The notes below the pieces were generated by a model. That model saw nothing but the letters and a program-made list of their open reading frames with translations, made no database searches and had not been told where the DNA came from. From the NCBI GenBank assembly GCA_934647945.1, contig CAKUFK010000002.1:282517-346516 (forward strand): a stretch of 64,000 nucleotides of DNA. The letters are read 5' to 3'. Below, one piece after another: positions 1 to 7,607 of the stretch. The stretch comes from an uncultured Eubacteriales bacterium (GTDB lineage: Bacteria; Bacillota; Clostridia; Oscillospirales; Acutalibacteraceae). Position numbers and translations under genes: made by a program. Numbering within the stretch: position 1 is the stretch's first letter; each line of letters starts with the position of its first letter.

Positions 1-475
1 TCAAGATGCCGAGGAACAACAAGACAAACCCTGCCGCGATCAGCAGGACGACTATGGAACAGAGCTGGAAACGGCCGGCGGGTGCCGGTTTCCCCTGGTC
101 ATCCAGCCGGAAGCGCCAGAGCCTGTAATGGGTTTCGGGTTTGTACACGATCCAGCCGGCCGCCGCGAAGCAGGCCATGGAGCCCATACCCCACCAGCCG
201 GAGAGGAAGGCTGCGGTTCCGGCGGAAAACAGGATCAGCAGCACGCAGACCCCCAAAAAGGCCGTCCGGAACTGCCCCGGCAGCCGCCGGTACGCCTTCC
301 GCTTTTGGGCATCGGCGGCAGGTGACCCGGGCTTCACGGACGCCTGGAGAGCACCGGCGGGTTTTGCCGGCCCGGGAGAGGCCATATCCCGTCGGGGACA
401 GTTCCCCTTCCGGCCGTCGGGCGCCGTTACAGCGGGGCCTGATGCGAAATCCTCTGTTTTTTTCTCATCTCCCAT
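1..475 (-). CDS. Partial membrane protein (C-terminus beyond window)
   Basis: An open frame of 158 codons runs from an ATG at 475 off the left edge with no stop. The start has a GGGAGG ribosome site 8 bases upstream and lies 15 bases after the stop of the DUF975 gene at 491, so the two are probably cotranscribed. The first 65 or so residues are hydrophilic and rich in Lys, Pro and Ala. Hydrophobic segments follow at about residues 70-93, 99-111 and 139-158, the last cut by the window edge. This suggests a polytopic membrane protein with a cytoplasmic N-terminal tail. I do not recognise the family. Because the end is missing, no function is proposed; the adjacent DUF975 protein hints only at a membrane-related role. 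Confidence 0.7.
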   Translation of the reverse strand, partial: MGDEKKTEDFASGPAVTAPDGRKGNCPRRDMASPGPAKPAGALQASVKPGSPAADAQKRKAYRRLPGQFRTAFLGVCVLLILFSAGTAAFLSGWWGMGSMACFAAAGWIVYKPETHYRLWRFRLDDQGKPAPAGRFQLCSIVVLLIAAGFVLLFLGIL

Positions 476-490
476 CCCGTTTTCCTCCCG

Positions 491-1267
491 TCAGAAGCCG
501 TAGCTCGGGAAAACAGGGCCCTGGGAAACCGGCGGAGGCGGGGGCAGCTGGCCGAAATCCTCCCACGTCAGTTTGCCGCTGCGGATGGCGGCGTCCTTGA
601 GGGTGTCGTAAATACCGGCATGCGCCGTCCAGATGTAGGGATTGACGTACAGGATCCCCAAAATCCCGCAGGTGATCGACGACAGCAGCTCCCAGCCAAT
701 GAAACTCAGGTCGAACACAAACAGCTCCACCTTGGCGCCGTCGGTCAGGATCTCGCTCATTTTCATGGCTCTGGACGGCGGGAGGTTGGGATTTTCGCAG
801 AGTATGTATTCCGTCATACTGTAGGCGTAGCTCTTGACGATCCCCATGATCCCGCAGGTGATGAGCCCCCACAGGAAAACCATCAGTTCCCGCAGGATCA
901 TGGTTTTCACCGCCGGGAGGTAGATCCGGAACCCGGCGAACATATCGCCGATGTTCGGGTATTCCCCCCGTCCGTAACGCAGGAACCAACCCCGCGCTCC
1001 GACCGTGAGCACATTCCCGACGAAGATGCCGTACAGGAGGATCAGGACAAACAGCACAACGAAAACGGTGCTGAATATCGCCAAAATCCTGGAAGGCAGC
1101 TCGAAATGTCCCAAATCCATGTTGATCTCGCTTCCAAACCGGAATTCCAAAAAAGAACCGGATATGCCGCCGAACAGGCCGGCGAGGAACAGGACCAGGA
1201 TGGCATTGCCGCTGCCCCCGTTCAGACGGGCTTTGGCCATGTCCTTGATATAGGTACGATTAAACAT
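491..1267 (-). CDS. DUF975 family integral membrane protein
   Basis: This 258-residue protein has the features I associate with DUF975: an N-terminal basic helix (MFNRTYIKDMAKARL) followed by several hydrophobic segments, at about residues 20-40, 65-90, 125-150 and 175-200. The C-terminal part has the family-like stretch DLSFIGWELL followed by GILYVNPY. DUF975 proteins are multi-pass membrane proteins common in Firmicutes, without an established biochemical role. The start is supported by an AGAGGAGG ribosome site 7 bases upstream. A strong terminator (1295-1327) separates it from the flotillin gene, and no promoter was found in the short gap, so readthrough may feed it. It is followed 15 bases later by another membrane-protein gene. 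Family assignment is fairly sure; function is unknown. Confidence 0.8.
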   Translation of the reverse strand: MFNRTYIKDMAKARLNGGSGNAILVLFLAGLFGGISGSFLEFRFGSEINMDLGHFELPSRILAIFSTVFVVLFVLILLYGIFVGNVLTVGARGWFLRYGRGEYPNIGDMFAGFRIYLPAVKTMILRELMVFLWGLITCGIMGIVKSYAYSMTEYILCENPNLPPSRAMKMSEILTDGAKVELFVFDLSFIGWELLSSITCGILGILYVNPYIWTAHAGIYDTLKDAAIRSGKLTWEDFGQLPPPPPVSQGPVFPSYGF

Positions 1268-1294
1268 GCGCGAACCTCCTCTTGCAGATAGGAA

Positions 1295-1327
1295 AAAGGC
1301 GGGGCATCCCCTCTATGCCCCGCCTTT
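1295..1327 (-). terminator. Rho-independent terminator after floT
   Basis: Two 13-base arms (1295-1307 and 1315-1327) pair perfectly around a 7-base loop. Read on the minus strand, the GC-rich stem runs directly into TTTTT. It lies just after the stop of the flotillin gene at 1338 and before the DUF975 start. Confidence 0.85.
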
Positions 1328-1337
1328 CCCGGGAATT

Positions 1338-2750
1338 TTATTCCGCCGTTTTATCTGTTTCCGGGGAATCCGCTTCTTTCCCCAGAAATTCCGGGATTTT
1401 CATGCCGGCCATTTTGAAGGTCTCGCTCAGGGGCGGGATCGACTTCATCATCCCTGACAGGAAATTGGCCGTGGTGGACGACCCGTTTTCGCCGTTCATG
1501 CTGTCCCAGACCGTGATCTTGTCGATGTTCAGGTTCTTGACGGCCTCGACCTGGATCCGGGTCAGCTCCTCGATCTTATCGGTCAGCAGGAGCTGTACGG
1601 CGGAATCCGCGTTCCCGCCGGCCGCCTGGACGATCGCGGCGAAGCCCTCGGCCTGCTTGGACAGGATTTCCTGAACGCCGCGGGCCTGCGCTTCCATCTT
1701 GGCAAAGATGGCATCCGCCTCGCCCTTGGCCAGGGCGCGGGCCTGCTCGGCCTGGGCCTCGGCTTCCAGAACCTTCTTTTCCTTTTCGATCTGGGCTTTG
1801 ACGATGACATCGGCCTGCTGGGTTGCGAGCTCACGGGCGGCACGGGCCTTTTCAGCCGCCTGCTCGGCGGCGTAAGCCTCTTCCTTGGCCTTGGCTTCGG
1901 CCAGCTTCTCGGCCGTTACGGCACGGCGCTGGGCTTCCGCCTCCAGTTCGCGACGGGTGGCGTCGGATTTTGCGACGTTGGCTTTGGAGGTGTTTTCACC
2001 GTCCACGGCGGAGGCGTTAGCGGCTGCGACCGAAATCCGCTGGTCCCGCACGGCGTTCGCTTCACCGATGGAGCCCTCGCGGTTCCGCTCGGCCACGGAG
2101 ATACGGGCTTCGTTGATCGCCTTGGCCGCGGCTTCTTTACCCAGAGCCTCGATGTATCCGGATTCATCGCTGATGTCGGTGACGTTGACGTTGATCAGCC
2201 GCAGGCCGATCTTGCGCAGCTCGCTCTCCACGTTGGAGGAGACGGCGGCGAGGAATTTGTCGCGGTCGATATTGATCTCCTCGATCTCCATCGTGGCGAT
2301 GATCAGGCGCATCTGGCCGAAGATGATGTCCTTGGCCAGCTCCTGGATTTCCTGAAGCTTGAGCCCGAGCAGGCGCTCGGCGGCATTCTGCATGGTGCCG
2401 GACTCGGTCGAGATGCCGACCGTGAACCGGGCGGGAACGTCGATCCGGATGTTCTGGCGGGACAGGGCGCTCTTCAGGTCGACGCTGATGGACATCGGCG
2501 TCAGGTCCAGATACTCATACGACTGGAATACCGGCCAGATGAAGGCGGCGCCGCCGTGGATGCAGCGGGCGGACCTGGCCGTGCCGTCCTTGTTCTGTCC
2601 GACTTTACCATAGATGACCATGACCTTGTCGGACGGACAGCGGCGGTACCGGGCGAGGCACATCAGCAACAGGCTGAACACCAGGATGACCACCACTACC
2701 ACGGTGATAAGGACGGTCGGGGGCAGGGTCGCGGCGAGAATGGGAACCAT
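1338..2750 (-). CDS. floT: Flotillin-like SPFH/band-7 membrane scaffold protein
   Basis: This 470-residue protein matches the flotillin (FloT/YuaG) plan: an N-terminal hydrophobic anchor (about residues 8-30), an SPFH domain (about 50-210), and a long Ala/Glu/Lys-rich coiled coil (about 210-400) with repeated EAEAQ and AKAEAE-like blocks. Flotillins scaffold functional membrane microdomains and affect fluidity, signalling and protease complexes. The ATG at 2750 was chosen because AAAGGAG lies 8 bases upstream; the earlier in-frame GTG at 2759 overlaps that site. It follows an nfeD gene by 49 bases in the same direction, the classic flotillin/NfeD pairing known from Bacillus yuaF-yuaG. A strong terminator follows. 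Length and domain order are normal for the family. Confidence 0.93.
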   Translation of the reverse strand: MVPILAATLPPTVLITVVVVVILVFSLLLMCLARYRRCPSDKVMVIYGKVGQNKDGTARSARCIHGGAAFIWPVFQSYEYLDLTPMSISVDLKSALSRQNIRIDVPARFTVGISTESGTMQNAAERLLGLKLQEIQELAKDIIFGQMRLIIATMEIEEINIDRDKFLAAVSSNVESELRKIGLRLINVNVTDISDESGYIEALGKEAAAKAINEARISVAERNREGSIGEANAVRDQRISVAAANASAVDGENTSKANVAKSDATRRELEAEAQRRAVTAEKLAEAKAKEEAYAAEQAAEKARAARELATQQADVIVKAQIEKEKKVLEAEAQAEQARALAKGEADAIFAKMEAQARGVQEILSKQAEGFAAIVQAAGGNADSAVQLLLTDKIEELTRIQVEAVKNLNIDKITVWDSMNGENGSSTTANFLSGMMKSIPPLSETFKMAGMKIPEFLGKEADSPETDKTAE

Positions 2751-2799
2751 GTACAACACTCCTTTAACTTAATATATGGATATGCCATTGGGAACCGAT

Positions 2800-3483
2800 T
2801 TAGACGGATTCTTCCGTCAGCGGGGTCACTACCAGGACATTGGCGGGGGTCACCCCCACCACCCGGACCTGCTGGCCGGTCTTCAGGTCCTCTTCCATGC
2901 AGACGGCGTCGAGCTCCATAAACCGTTCCTGCACCACCAGGGTGACCTTGCCCTTGCCTTCCTTCTCCATCGGCACATACACCTCGGCAATTTTCCCGAT
3001 CGCGTTGTTCAGTTCGAGATTTCCGCTCTGCTGCATGCGCAGGGAAAACAGGATGACCACGGCCACCAAAGACATGGCGGCGAAGCCGGCCAGAAGCGCG
3101 ACGGGGAACGCGATGAAGATGGTGACGTGCAGATCCAGCAGCGCGATCGCCACCCAGGCGAATATAGCCAGGAAAGCCACGATCCCCCGCAGGGTGAACA
3201 GCCGCAGCCCGGGATCATGCTCCACGGCCGGGCCGTCGTGCACATCGTGTTCGAAATCATGGTCCACGTCGCAGGCCCCGCCGTCATGGACGTCCAGAGG
3301 CGCATCATGGTCCAGATTCGCGTCGAAGTCGTGATCGAGGTCGTGATCCAGGTCGGCGTCGCCGTCATGGCCCAGGCCGAACAGCAGCAAAACCGTCTGA
3401 ATGATGAGGATCAGGGTCGAGGGAATGGCGATGATATACAGGACCTGCTCGAGCAGACCCAGTTGGCTCCACCACGCAAACAT
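2800..3483 (-). CDS. nfeD: NfeD-like membrane protein with His/Asp-rich segment
   Basis: This 227-residue protein has an N-terminal transmembrane helix (about residues 13-36), an unusual acidic/histidine-rich stretch (about 39-90, with many LDHD, FDHD and EHD units), three further hydrophobic segments (about 93-150), and a C-terminal small beta domain that reads like the OB fold of NfeD proteins. NfeD proteins partner with flotillins or stomatins in the membrane, and the floT gene follows directly. The ATG at 3483 is preferred over 3498 because GGAGG sits 8-10 bases before it, inside the longer frame. The His/Asp run is not required for the family fold and could bind divalent metals; that is inference. 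Family identity rests on domain order and context. Confidence 0.85.
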   Translation of the reverse strand: MFAWWSQLGLLEQVLYIIAIPSTLILIIQTVLLLFGLGHDGDADLDHDLDHDFDANLDHDAPLDVHDGGACDVDHDFEHDVHDGPAVEHDPGLRLFTLRGIVAFLAIFAWVAIALLDLHVTIFIAFPVALLAGFAAMSLVAVVILFSLRMQQSGNLELNNAIGKIAEVYVPMEKEGKGKVTLVVQERFMELDAVCMEEDLKTGQQVRVVGVTPANVLVVTPLTEESV

Positions 3484-3552
3484 CGAAGAAACCTCCATTC
3501 CAAATTTGTCGACAAGATTTGGTGCCGCTTGACGCGGCGGGTCCGGCGCGGA

Positions 3553-4140
3553 TCAGGCGGACGTGGGAAGTCCGCTTTCCTCCGGGATCATCGACTGGTA
3601 CAGGCTGTCGGCCTCCTGCATGAGCGCTGCGGCCGCAGCGTTGAGCAGGATCATGGTCATAGCCTTCCCCAACCGCTCCTTGGCATCCGGCACGGGACCC
3701 TCATAGCCCTCAAGTTGCGCACCGATGAGAGCTATGAGAGACTCGCGGTCCATGTTGCCCTTTTCCTGACATTTGAGAATTGCCGTAGACACCAGGGTAT
3801 AGAGCTGCGGTTCGGGAATGATATCGTCGGAGCGATCCTCTACACGGCCGTTGATATACTGCAGGAGCCGCGCGATTTTGTCGAGCTGCATGGTCGGCCG
3901 CAGCAGGTTGATCATCAGAACCCTCGCCACCTGCAGCTCCCCGTATTTTTTGTTCACGGGATTGGCTACCCAGCCCCGTTTGACCCAGTTTTGAATGGCC
4001 GTGCCGCTCTGCCCCGTCATTTCCGAGAGCTGAGACAGGGTCAAGCCCCCTCCCGATACTGCAAACACCGGTTCAAGCAACGCAAACCCCTTTTCCTCCT
4101 CGCCGGGCGGAATCGGCACATTGGTGCCCGGTAATGTCAT
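3553..4140 (-). CDS. DUF1836 (YkrK-like) DNA-binding protein
   Basis: This 195-residue protein has a MerR-like winged-helix region at about residues 25-85, with the signature TLSQLSEMTGQSGTAIQNWV followed by KRGWVANP. Downstream is the family-typical stretch about lowering dependence on cofactors: MQLDKIARLLQYING, then a DDII motif. DUF1836 proteins resemble Bacillus YkrK, a regulator of the htpX membrane protease; the target here is unknown. The ATG has AGGAGGG 8 bases upstream. A good promoter (4191-4219) lies 51 bases before the start. The gene precedes nfeD-floT in the same direction, so it may control, or be transcribed with, the membrane-microdomain pair. That link is inferred from order only. 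Confidence 0.85.
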   Translation of the reverse strand: MTLPGTNVPIPPGEEEKGFALLEPVFAVSGGGLTLSQLSEMTGQSGTAIQNWVKRGWVANPVNKKYGELQVARVLMINLLRPTMQLDKIARLLQYINGRVEDRSDDIIPEPQLYTLVSTAILKCQEKGNMDRESLIALIGAQLEGYEGPVPDAKERLGKAMTMILLNAAAAALMQEADSLYQSMIPEESGLPTSA

Positions 4141-4190
4141 AGCGGCGCCCTCCTAACATCACTGTCAGACTACTTTTAAAGTTCATCGAT

Positions 4191-4219
4191 AGTATATCAC
4201 ATGGTCAAGTGAACCTCAA
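4191..4219 (-). promoter_or_regulatory. Sigma-A promoter for the DUF1836 gene
   Basis: On the minus strand TTGAGG (4219-4214) and TATACT (4196-4191) are separated by exactly 17 bases, close to the sigma-A consensus. Transcription would begin near 4184, giving a leader of about 44 bases before the ATG at 4140. Confidence 0.75.
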
Positions 4220-4377
4220 ATGTGGTATTCAGCCAAATTTCACCAGCCGGATATTTCCAGATGGAATTATCTCTGGTTATCTCCCGAAATCGCGGCATAT
4301 CGTTCATTTTCAAAATCCTGTGCATCTTATACAACAATTAAGAGAGGCTTAAGATTTTTTGCTGCCGGTTTTGCGTC

Positions 4378-4406
4378 TTGTCTGGTACAATCAGATAAAA
4401 TATGAT
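4378..4406 (+). promoter_or_regulatory. Sigma-A promoter for the two-component system
   Basis: TTGTCT (4378-4383), a 17-base spacer and TATGAT (4401-4406) form a near-consensus promoter about 53 bases before the response-regulator start. The 4141-4459 gap is AT-rich relative to its surroundings. It holds this promoter and the divergent promoter at 4191-4219, and I see no convincing gene in it. Confidence 0.75.
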
Positions 4407-4459
4407 ACACTGGATCCAGACCGTATATACGGAATTCCGGAACAAAGGAAAGGACGGCG

Positions 4460-5179
4460 TTGACAAGGATGAATCCGACAGTCTTGGTGTGTGACGACGA
4501 CCGGGAAATCGCGGCGGCGGTGGATATTTACCTGACCGCCGAAGGATATACCGTTTTACAGGCCCACGACGGACTCGAAGCCATCGACACAGTGGAAAAG
4601 CATCCCGAAATTGAGCTGATTCTCATGGACATCATGATGCCCCGCCTCGACGGCGTGCGGGCCACGATGAAAATCCGGGAAACCCACAACATCCCCATTG
4701 TCATGTTATCCGCCAAGGGCGAGGACAACGACAAAATCCTGGGGCTGAACATCGGCGCCGACGATTACATCACCAAGCCTTTCAACCCCATGGAGCTGAT
4801 CGCGCGGGTTCGTTCACAGCTCCGCCGCTATCATAACTTCGGGATTTCGGGGCCGGCCGCCGAGGAAAGCGCGTCCAAATACGTCAACGGCGGCCTTGAG
4901 CTCGACGACGGGGCCAAGCGGGTGACGGTGGACGACCAGGAGGTATCGCTGACGCCGGTGGAATATAAGATCGTCAAATACCTCATGGAAAACCGGGGTC
5001 TGGTCTTTTCCAGCACACAGATTTACGAGAACGTCTGGAACGAGCCCTCCTATGGCGCGGACAATATCGTGGCGGTGCACATCCGCCACATCCGTGAAAA
5101 AATCGAGATCAATCCCAAGGAGCCCCGCTACATCAAGGTGATCTGGGGCCACGGGTACAAAATGGAGAAATTGTCGTAA
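4460..5179 (+). CDS. OmpR-family response regulator
   Basis: This 239-residue protein has a receiver domain (about residues 6-120) and a winged-helix OmpR/PhoB effector domain (about 140-237). Visible receiver residues are the acidic cluster DDD at 12-14, phosphoacceptor Asp57 in LMDIMMPRLDG and Lys106 in ITKPF. The effector domain has TPVEYKIVKYLM and the C-terminal VIWGHGYKMEK hairpin. The TTG at 4460 was chosen because GGAAAGG lies 6 bases upstream; an ATG at 4469 is possible but would have only AAGG touching it. The partner histidine kinase starts 20 bases after the stop. The sequence resembles VanR-like Firmicutes regulators, but the stimulus and targets cannot be read from it. Confidence 0.93.
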   Translation: MTRMNPTVLVCDDDREIAAAVDIYLTAEGYTVLQAHDGLEAIDTVEKHPEIELILMDIMMPRLDGVRATMKIRETHNIPIVMLSAKGEDNDKILGLNIGADDYITKPFNPMELIARVRSQLRRYHNFGISGPAAEESASKYVNGGLELDDGAKRVTVDDQEVSLTPVEYKIVKYLMENRGLVFSSTQIYENVWNEPSYGADNIVAVHIRHIREKIEINPKEPRYIKVIWGHGYKMEKLS

Positions 5180-5198
5180 CGCGAAAGGATGACGCCCC

Positions 5199-7127
5199 AT
5201 GAAGCTGCGGGAAAGCCTGTTTGCCAAATTGTCCGCGGTGGCTCTGGTACTGGTGCTGAGCGTCTTGGTCGGATGCGGCGCCTATTTTTCCGCAAACCTG
5301 TTTACACGGCGGGAGGTCTACAAGGACAGCTACGTGGAAACCGGGGCCTGCGAGAGACAGATGGAGGACAGCGCCTACGACGTCAGCGAATATTTCAGCC
5401 TGACCCTGCTTTCCCAAAAGCAGGAACTGACCTATGAGCAGCAGACCGAGCTCGATACCCTGCGGGAATCAATCGGGCCAGAGACGAAAGGAAATTTCGT
5501 CTGGCAAATCATGGACGGCTCGGGCACGGTGCTTCTCTCCAACATCGAGGACGACGGGGCCGCCCTCTCACAACTGACCAACGGCGACTACCGCCATCAA
5601 TCCTTCGGCCTCAAGGATACCGTCCTCGGCACCGACGGCAGTACGACGACGACCACCACCCGCTACCGGATACAGTACGGGCTGCGGGATAAGCTGCCGT
5701 ATAAAGATGCGTACAGCAAAGCGTCGTCGGAGTTTCAGTATAGCAAACGGTGGCTGACGCCGGTAATCATCCTGTCGGGCGCCGGCCTCATCGCGGTTTT
5801 GCTCCTCTACGGCTTCCTGGCCGCCGCGGCCGGGCAGAAGGCGGGCGAGGACCGGATCGCGCTGAATCCTTTCGACAAGATCTGGACCGAGATTCCGGCT
5901 GCGCTCTTCTTCGTCCTGGCCTTTATGGCCGTCTTTTTTGCCGCGGAGGGCAGCGGATGGCTGCTGTTCGTCATCGCGCTGCTCGGCATATGGGCCGTCA
6001 CCTTCGGCCTCTCCCTGATCCGCCGCGCCAAAGCCGGCATGCTCTATAAAACCAGCTTTATCCATTTAATTGTGCGTGGTTTTCAGGCCTTTTCCCGTCA
6101 TACGACCATCTTTTTCCGGACGGTGTGCCTGGTAGGGGCCTTTACCATTGTCCAGATGCTCCTTTTCCTCTCCTCAAACGCCGTGGCCATCCTGTTCCTG
6201 CTCATGATGAACATCAGCATCGGCGTGGCCGGGGTCTGGACGGCCGTCCAGTATGAAAAGATCCGGAAAGCGACCGACCGGATGGCGGCCGGGGAGCTGG
6301 ACCAAACCATCGATGTACAGACTGTCCCGATTTTCTCCAAAATGGCGCGCAATCTCAACAGCACCCAGGCGGCCATTCAGATTGCCGTGCAGAACGCCAC
6401 CCGCAGCGAGCGGATGAAGACCGAACTGATTACCAACGTCTCCCACGATATCAAAACCCCTCTCACCTCTATCGTCAGCTATGTGGGGCTGCTCAAATCC
6501 ACGGCTATCGATGACCCGACCGCCCTGGAATATATCGATGTACTGGAAAAGAAATCGAAGCGATTGGCCCAATTGATGGCGGATCTGGTGGAGGCCTCCA
6601 AGGTCACGTCCGGGAATATCACGGTCAATCTGGAGCCGCTGAACATCAGCGAACTGATTAAACAGGCCGGAGGGGAGTTCGAATCCCGGCTCGAGGAACG
6701 GCACATCCAGCTGCTCTGCCGCCTGCCTGAGCTTCCGGTCTTTGTGGTCGCGGACGGCCGCCACATGTGGAGGGTACTCGACAATCTCTTTGGGAACGCC
6801 GTGAAATACGCGCTGGACAACACCCGTGTCTACGTGGATCTTCTCGACACGGAACAGGAGGCGCTCATCTCCATCAAAAACATTTCGCGGGAGGCTCTCG
6901 GCATCCAGCCCGATGAATTGATGGAGCGGTTCGTCCGGGGCGACTCCTCCCGCTATACGGAGGGCAGCGGCCTGGGACTGTCCATTGCGAAAAGCCTCAT
7001 GGAGCTGCAGCAGGGTTCGATGAACATCCAAATCGACGGGGATCTTTTCAAAGTCGTCCTCTGCCTGCGCAAAGCCCCGCCCTCTCCCCCGCCTTCCGAG
7101 CCCCCCGTCGTCATGTCCCCCGCCTGA
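5199..7127 (+). CDS. Membrane sensor histidine kinase
   Basis: This 642-residue kinase is the partner of the preceding response regulator. It has an N-terminal transmembrane helix (about residues 5-28), an extracytoplasmic sensor region (about 30-180), a set of membrane helices (about 185-360), a short HAMP-like linker (about 365-410), the dimerisation/phosphoacceptor helix with His416 in SHDIKTPLTSIVSYVG, and a C-terminal ATPase domain with an N-box (DNLFGNAVKYA, about 529-539) and G-box GSGLGLSIAK (about 588-597). It therefore has a complete catalytic core. The multi-helix block between sensor and kinase is larger than in simple two-TM kinases. GAAAGG 10 bases before the ATG supports the start. 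A hairpin at 7136 follows the stop. Confidence 0.93.
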   Translation: MKLRESLFAKLSAVALVLVLSVLVGCGAYFSANLFTRREVYKDSYVETGACERQMEDSAYDVSEYFSLTLLSQKQELTYEQQTELDTLRESIGPETKGNFVWQIMDGSGTVLLSNIEDDGAALSQLTNGDYRHQSFGLKDTVLGTDGSTTTTTTRYRIQYGLRDKLPYKDAYSKASSEFQYSKRWLTPVIILSGAGLIAVLLLYGFLAAAAGQKAGEDRIALNPFDKIWTEIPAALFFVLAFMAVFFAAEGSGWLLFVIALLGIWAVTFGLSLIRRAKAGMLYKTSFIHLIVRGFQAFSRHTTIFFRTVCLVGAFTIVQMLLFLSSNAVAILFLLMMNISIGVAGVWTAVQYEKIRKATDRMAAGELDQTIDVQTVPIFSKMARNLNSTQAAIQIAVQNATRSERMKTELITNVSHDIKTPLTSIVSYVGLLKSTAIDDPTALEYIDVLEKKSKRLAQLMADLVEASKVTSGNITVNLEPLNISELIKQAGGEFESRLEERHIQLLCRLPELPVFVVADGRHMWRVLDNLFGNAVKYALDNTRVYVDLLDTEQEALISIKNISREALGIQPDELMERFVRGDSSRYTEGSGLGLSIAKSLMELQQGSMNIQIDGDLFKVVLCLRKAPPSPPPSEPPVVMSPA

Positions 7128-7135
7128 TGTCCCCG

Positions 7136-7170
7136 AACGTCCCTGCGTTTCATAGGAATGCAGGGACGTT
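7136..7170 (+). terminator. Probable terminator after the histidine kinase
   Basis: Eleven-base arms (7136-7146 and 7160-7170) pair perfectly around a 13-base loop, 9 bases after the kinase stop. The following TTCTTGC is a poor T-tract, so termination strength is uncertain. Confidence 0.55.
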
Positions 7171-7210
7171 CTTGCTCGGAGGCTTCCATTTGCCATATGC
7201 GGCAATATAA

Positions 7211-7423
7211 CATAATGAGTGGTTTACAGGCCATGGTAAGGGGATCAATCTGGGACATTGGGGGAAAAAAGAGAATCATCAGATTGCCGAAACGTTTAAG
7301 CATGTCTTTGCCGAGTGGATTGATAACGGACATAACAACTTTGACGATACAAACACCATCATTCTATGCGTGGAATTAACAGACGGACTGTTGCTTTCGC
7401 ATGGCACAAAGTATGCGTTTTAG
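7211..7423 (+). pseudogene. Possible truncated coding remnant, no start codon
   Basis: A frame opens after the stop at 7208-7210 and stays open for 70 codons to TAG at 7421. It contains no ATG, GTG or early TTG start and no ribosome site. Its amino-acid composition is protein-like rather than random, including the stretches GKGINLGHWGKKENHQIAE and WIDNGHNNFDDTN, and codon use is more AT-rich than neighbouring genes. I do not recognise the family. It is best read as the tail of a gene whose 5' part was lost, although it could be chance. It overlaps the end of the small minus-strand frame at 7376-7549 by 48 bases, so at most one of the two is likely to be functional. The rest of the 7171-7607 gap holds nothing else I can support. 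Confidence 0.3.
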
Positions 7424-7549
7424 CTTCTCAACGTCCGATTCAAAGGGGTAGAAGATCCCCCTTCTGCTGATTTTCAGCGTTTCTAATTTTTTTGACGGTT
7501 CATATACGATCGCTTGGGGAATCCCGCCCTTTTTGAACCGCTCTGTCAT
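7376..7549 (-). CDS. Small hypothetical protein, 57 residues
   Basis: A short minus-strand frame starts at ATG 7549 with AAAGAGG 6 bases upstream, a good ribosome site. The product is basic and hydrophilic, has no membrane segment, and ends with Cys-containing residues (MRKQQSVC). Nothing identifies a family. It sits divergently 58 bases before the yyaL-type gene. Its 3' end overlaps an opposing open frame that also looks coding, which lowers confidence in each. Confidence 0.35.
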   Translation of the reverse strand: MTERFKKGGIPQAIVYEPSKKLETLKISRRGIFYPFESDVEKLKRILCAMRKQQSVC

Positions 7550-7607
7550 ATATGCCTCTTTTTGAGAGACACTATGGCCAGAGCCCATTTCGAAAAGGAC
7601 GGTATGT

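Noticed and set aside
4220..4405. A 61-codon plus-strand open frame before the response regulator
   Set aside because: No ribosome site, it spans the predicted promoter, and its translation is unlike a protein.
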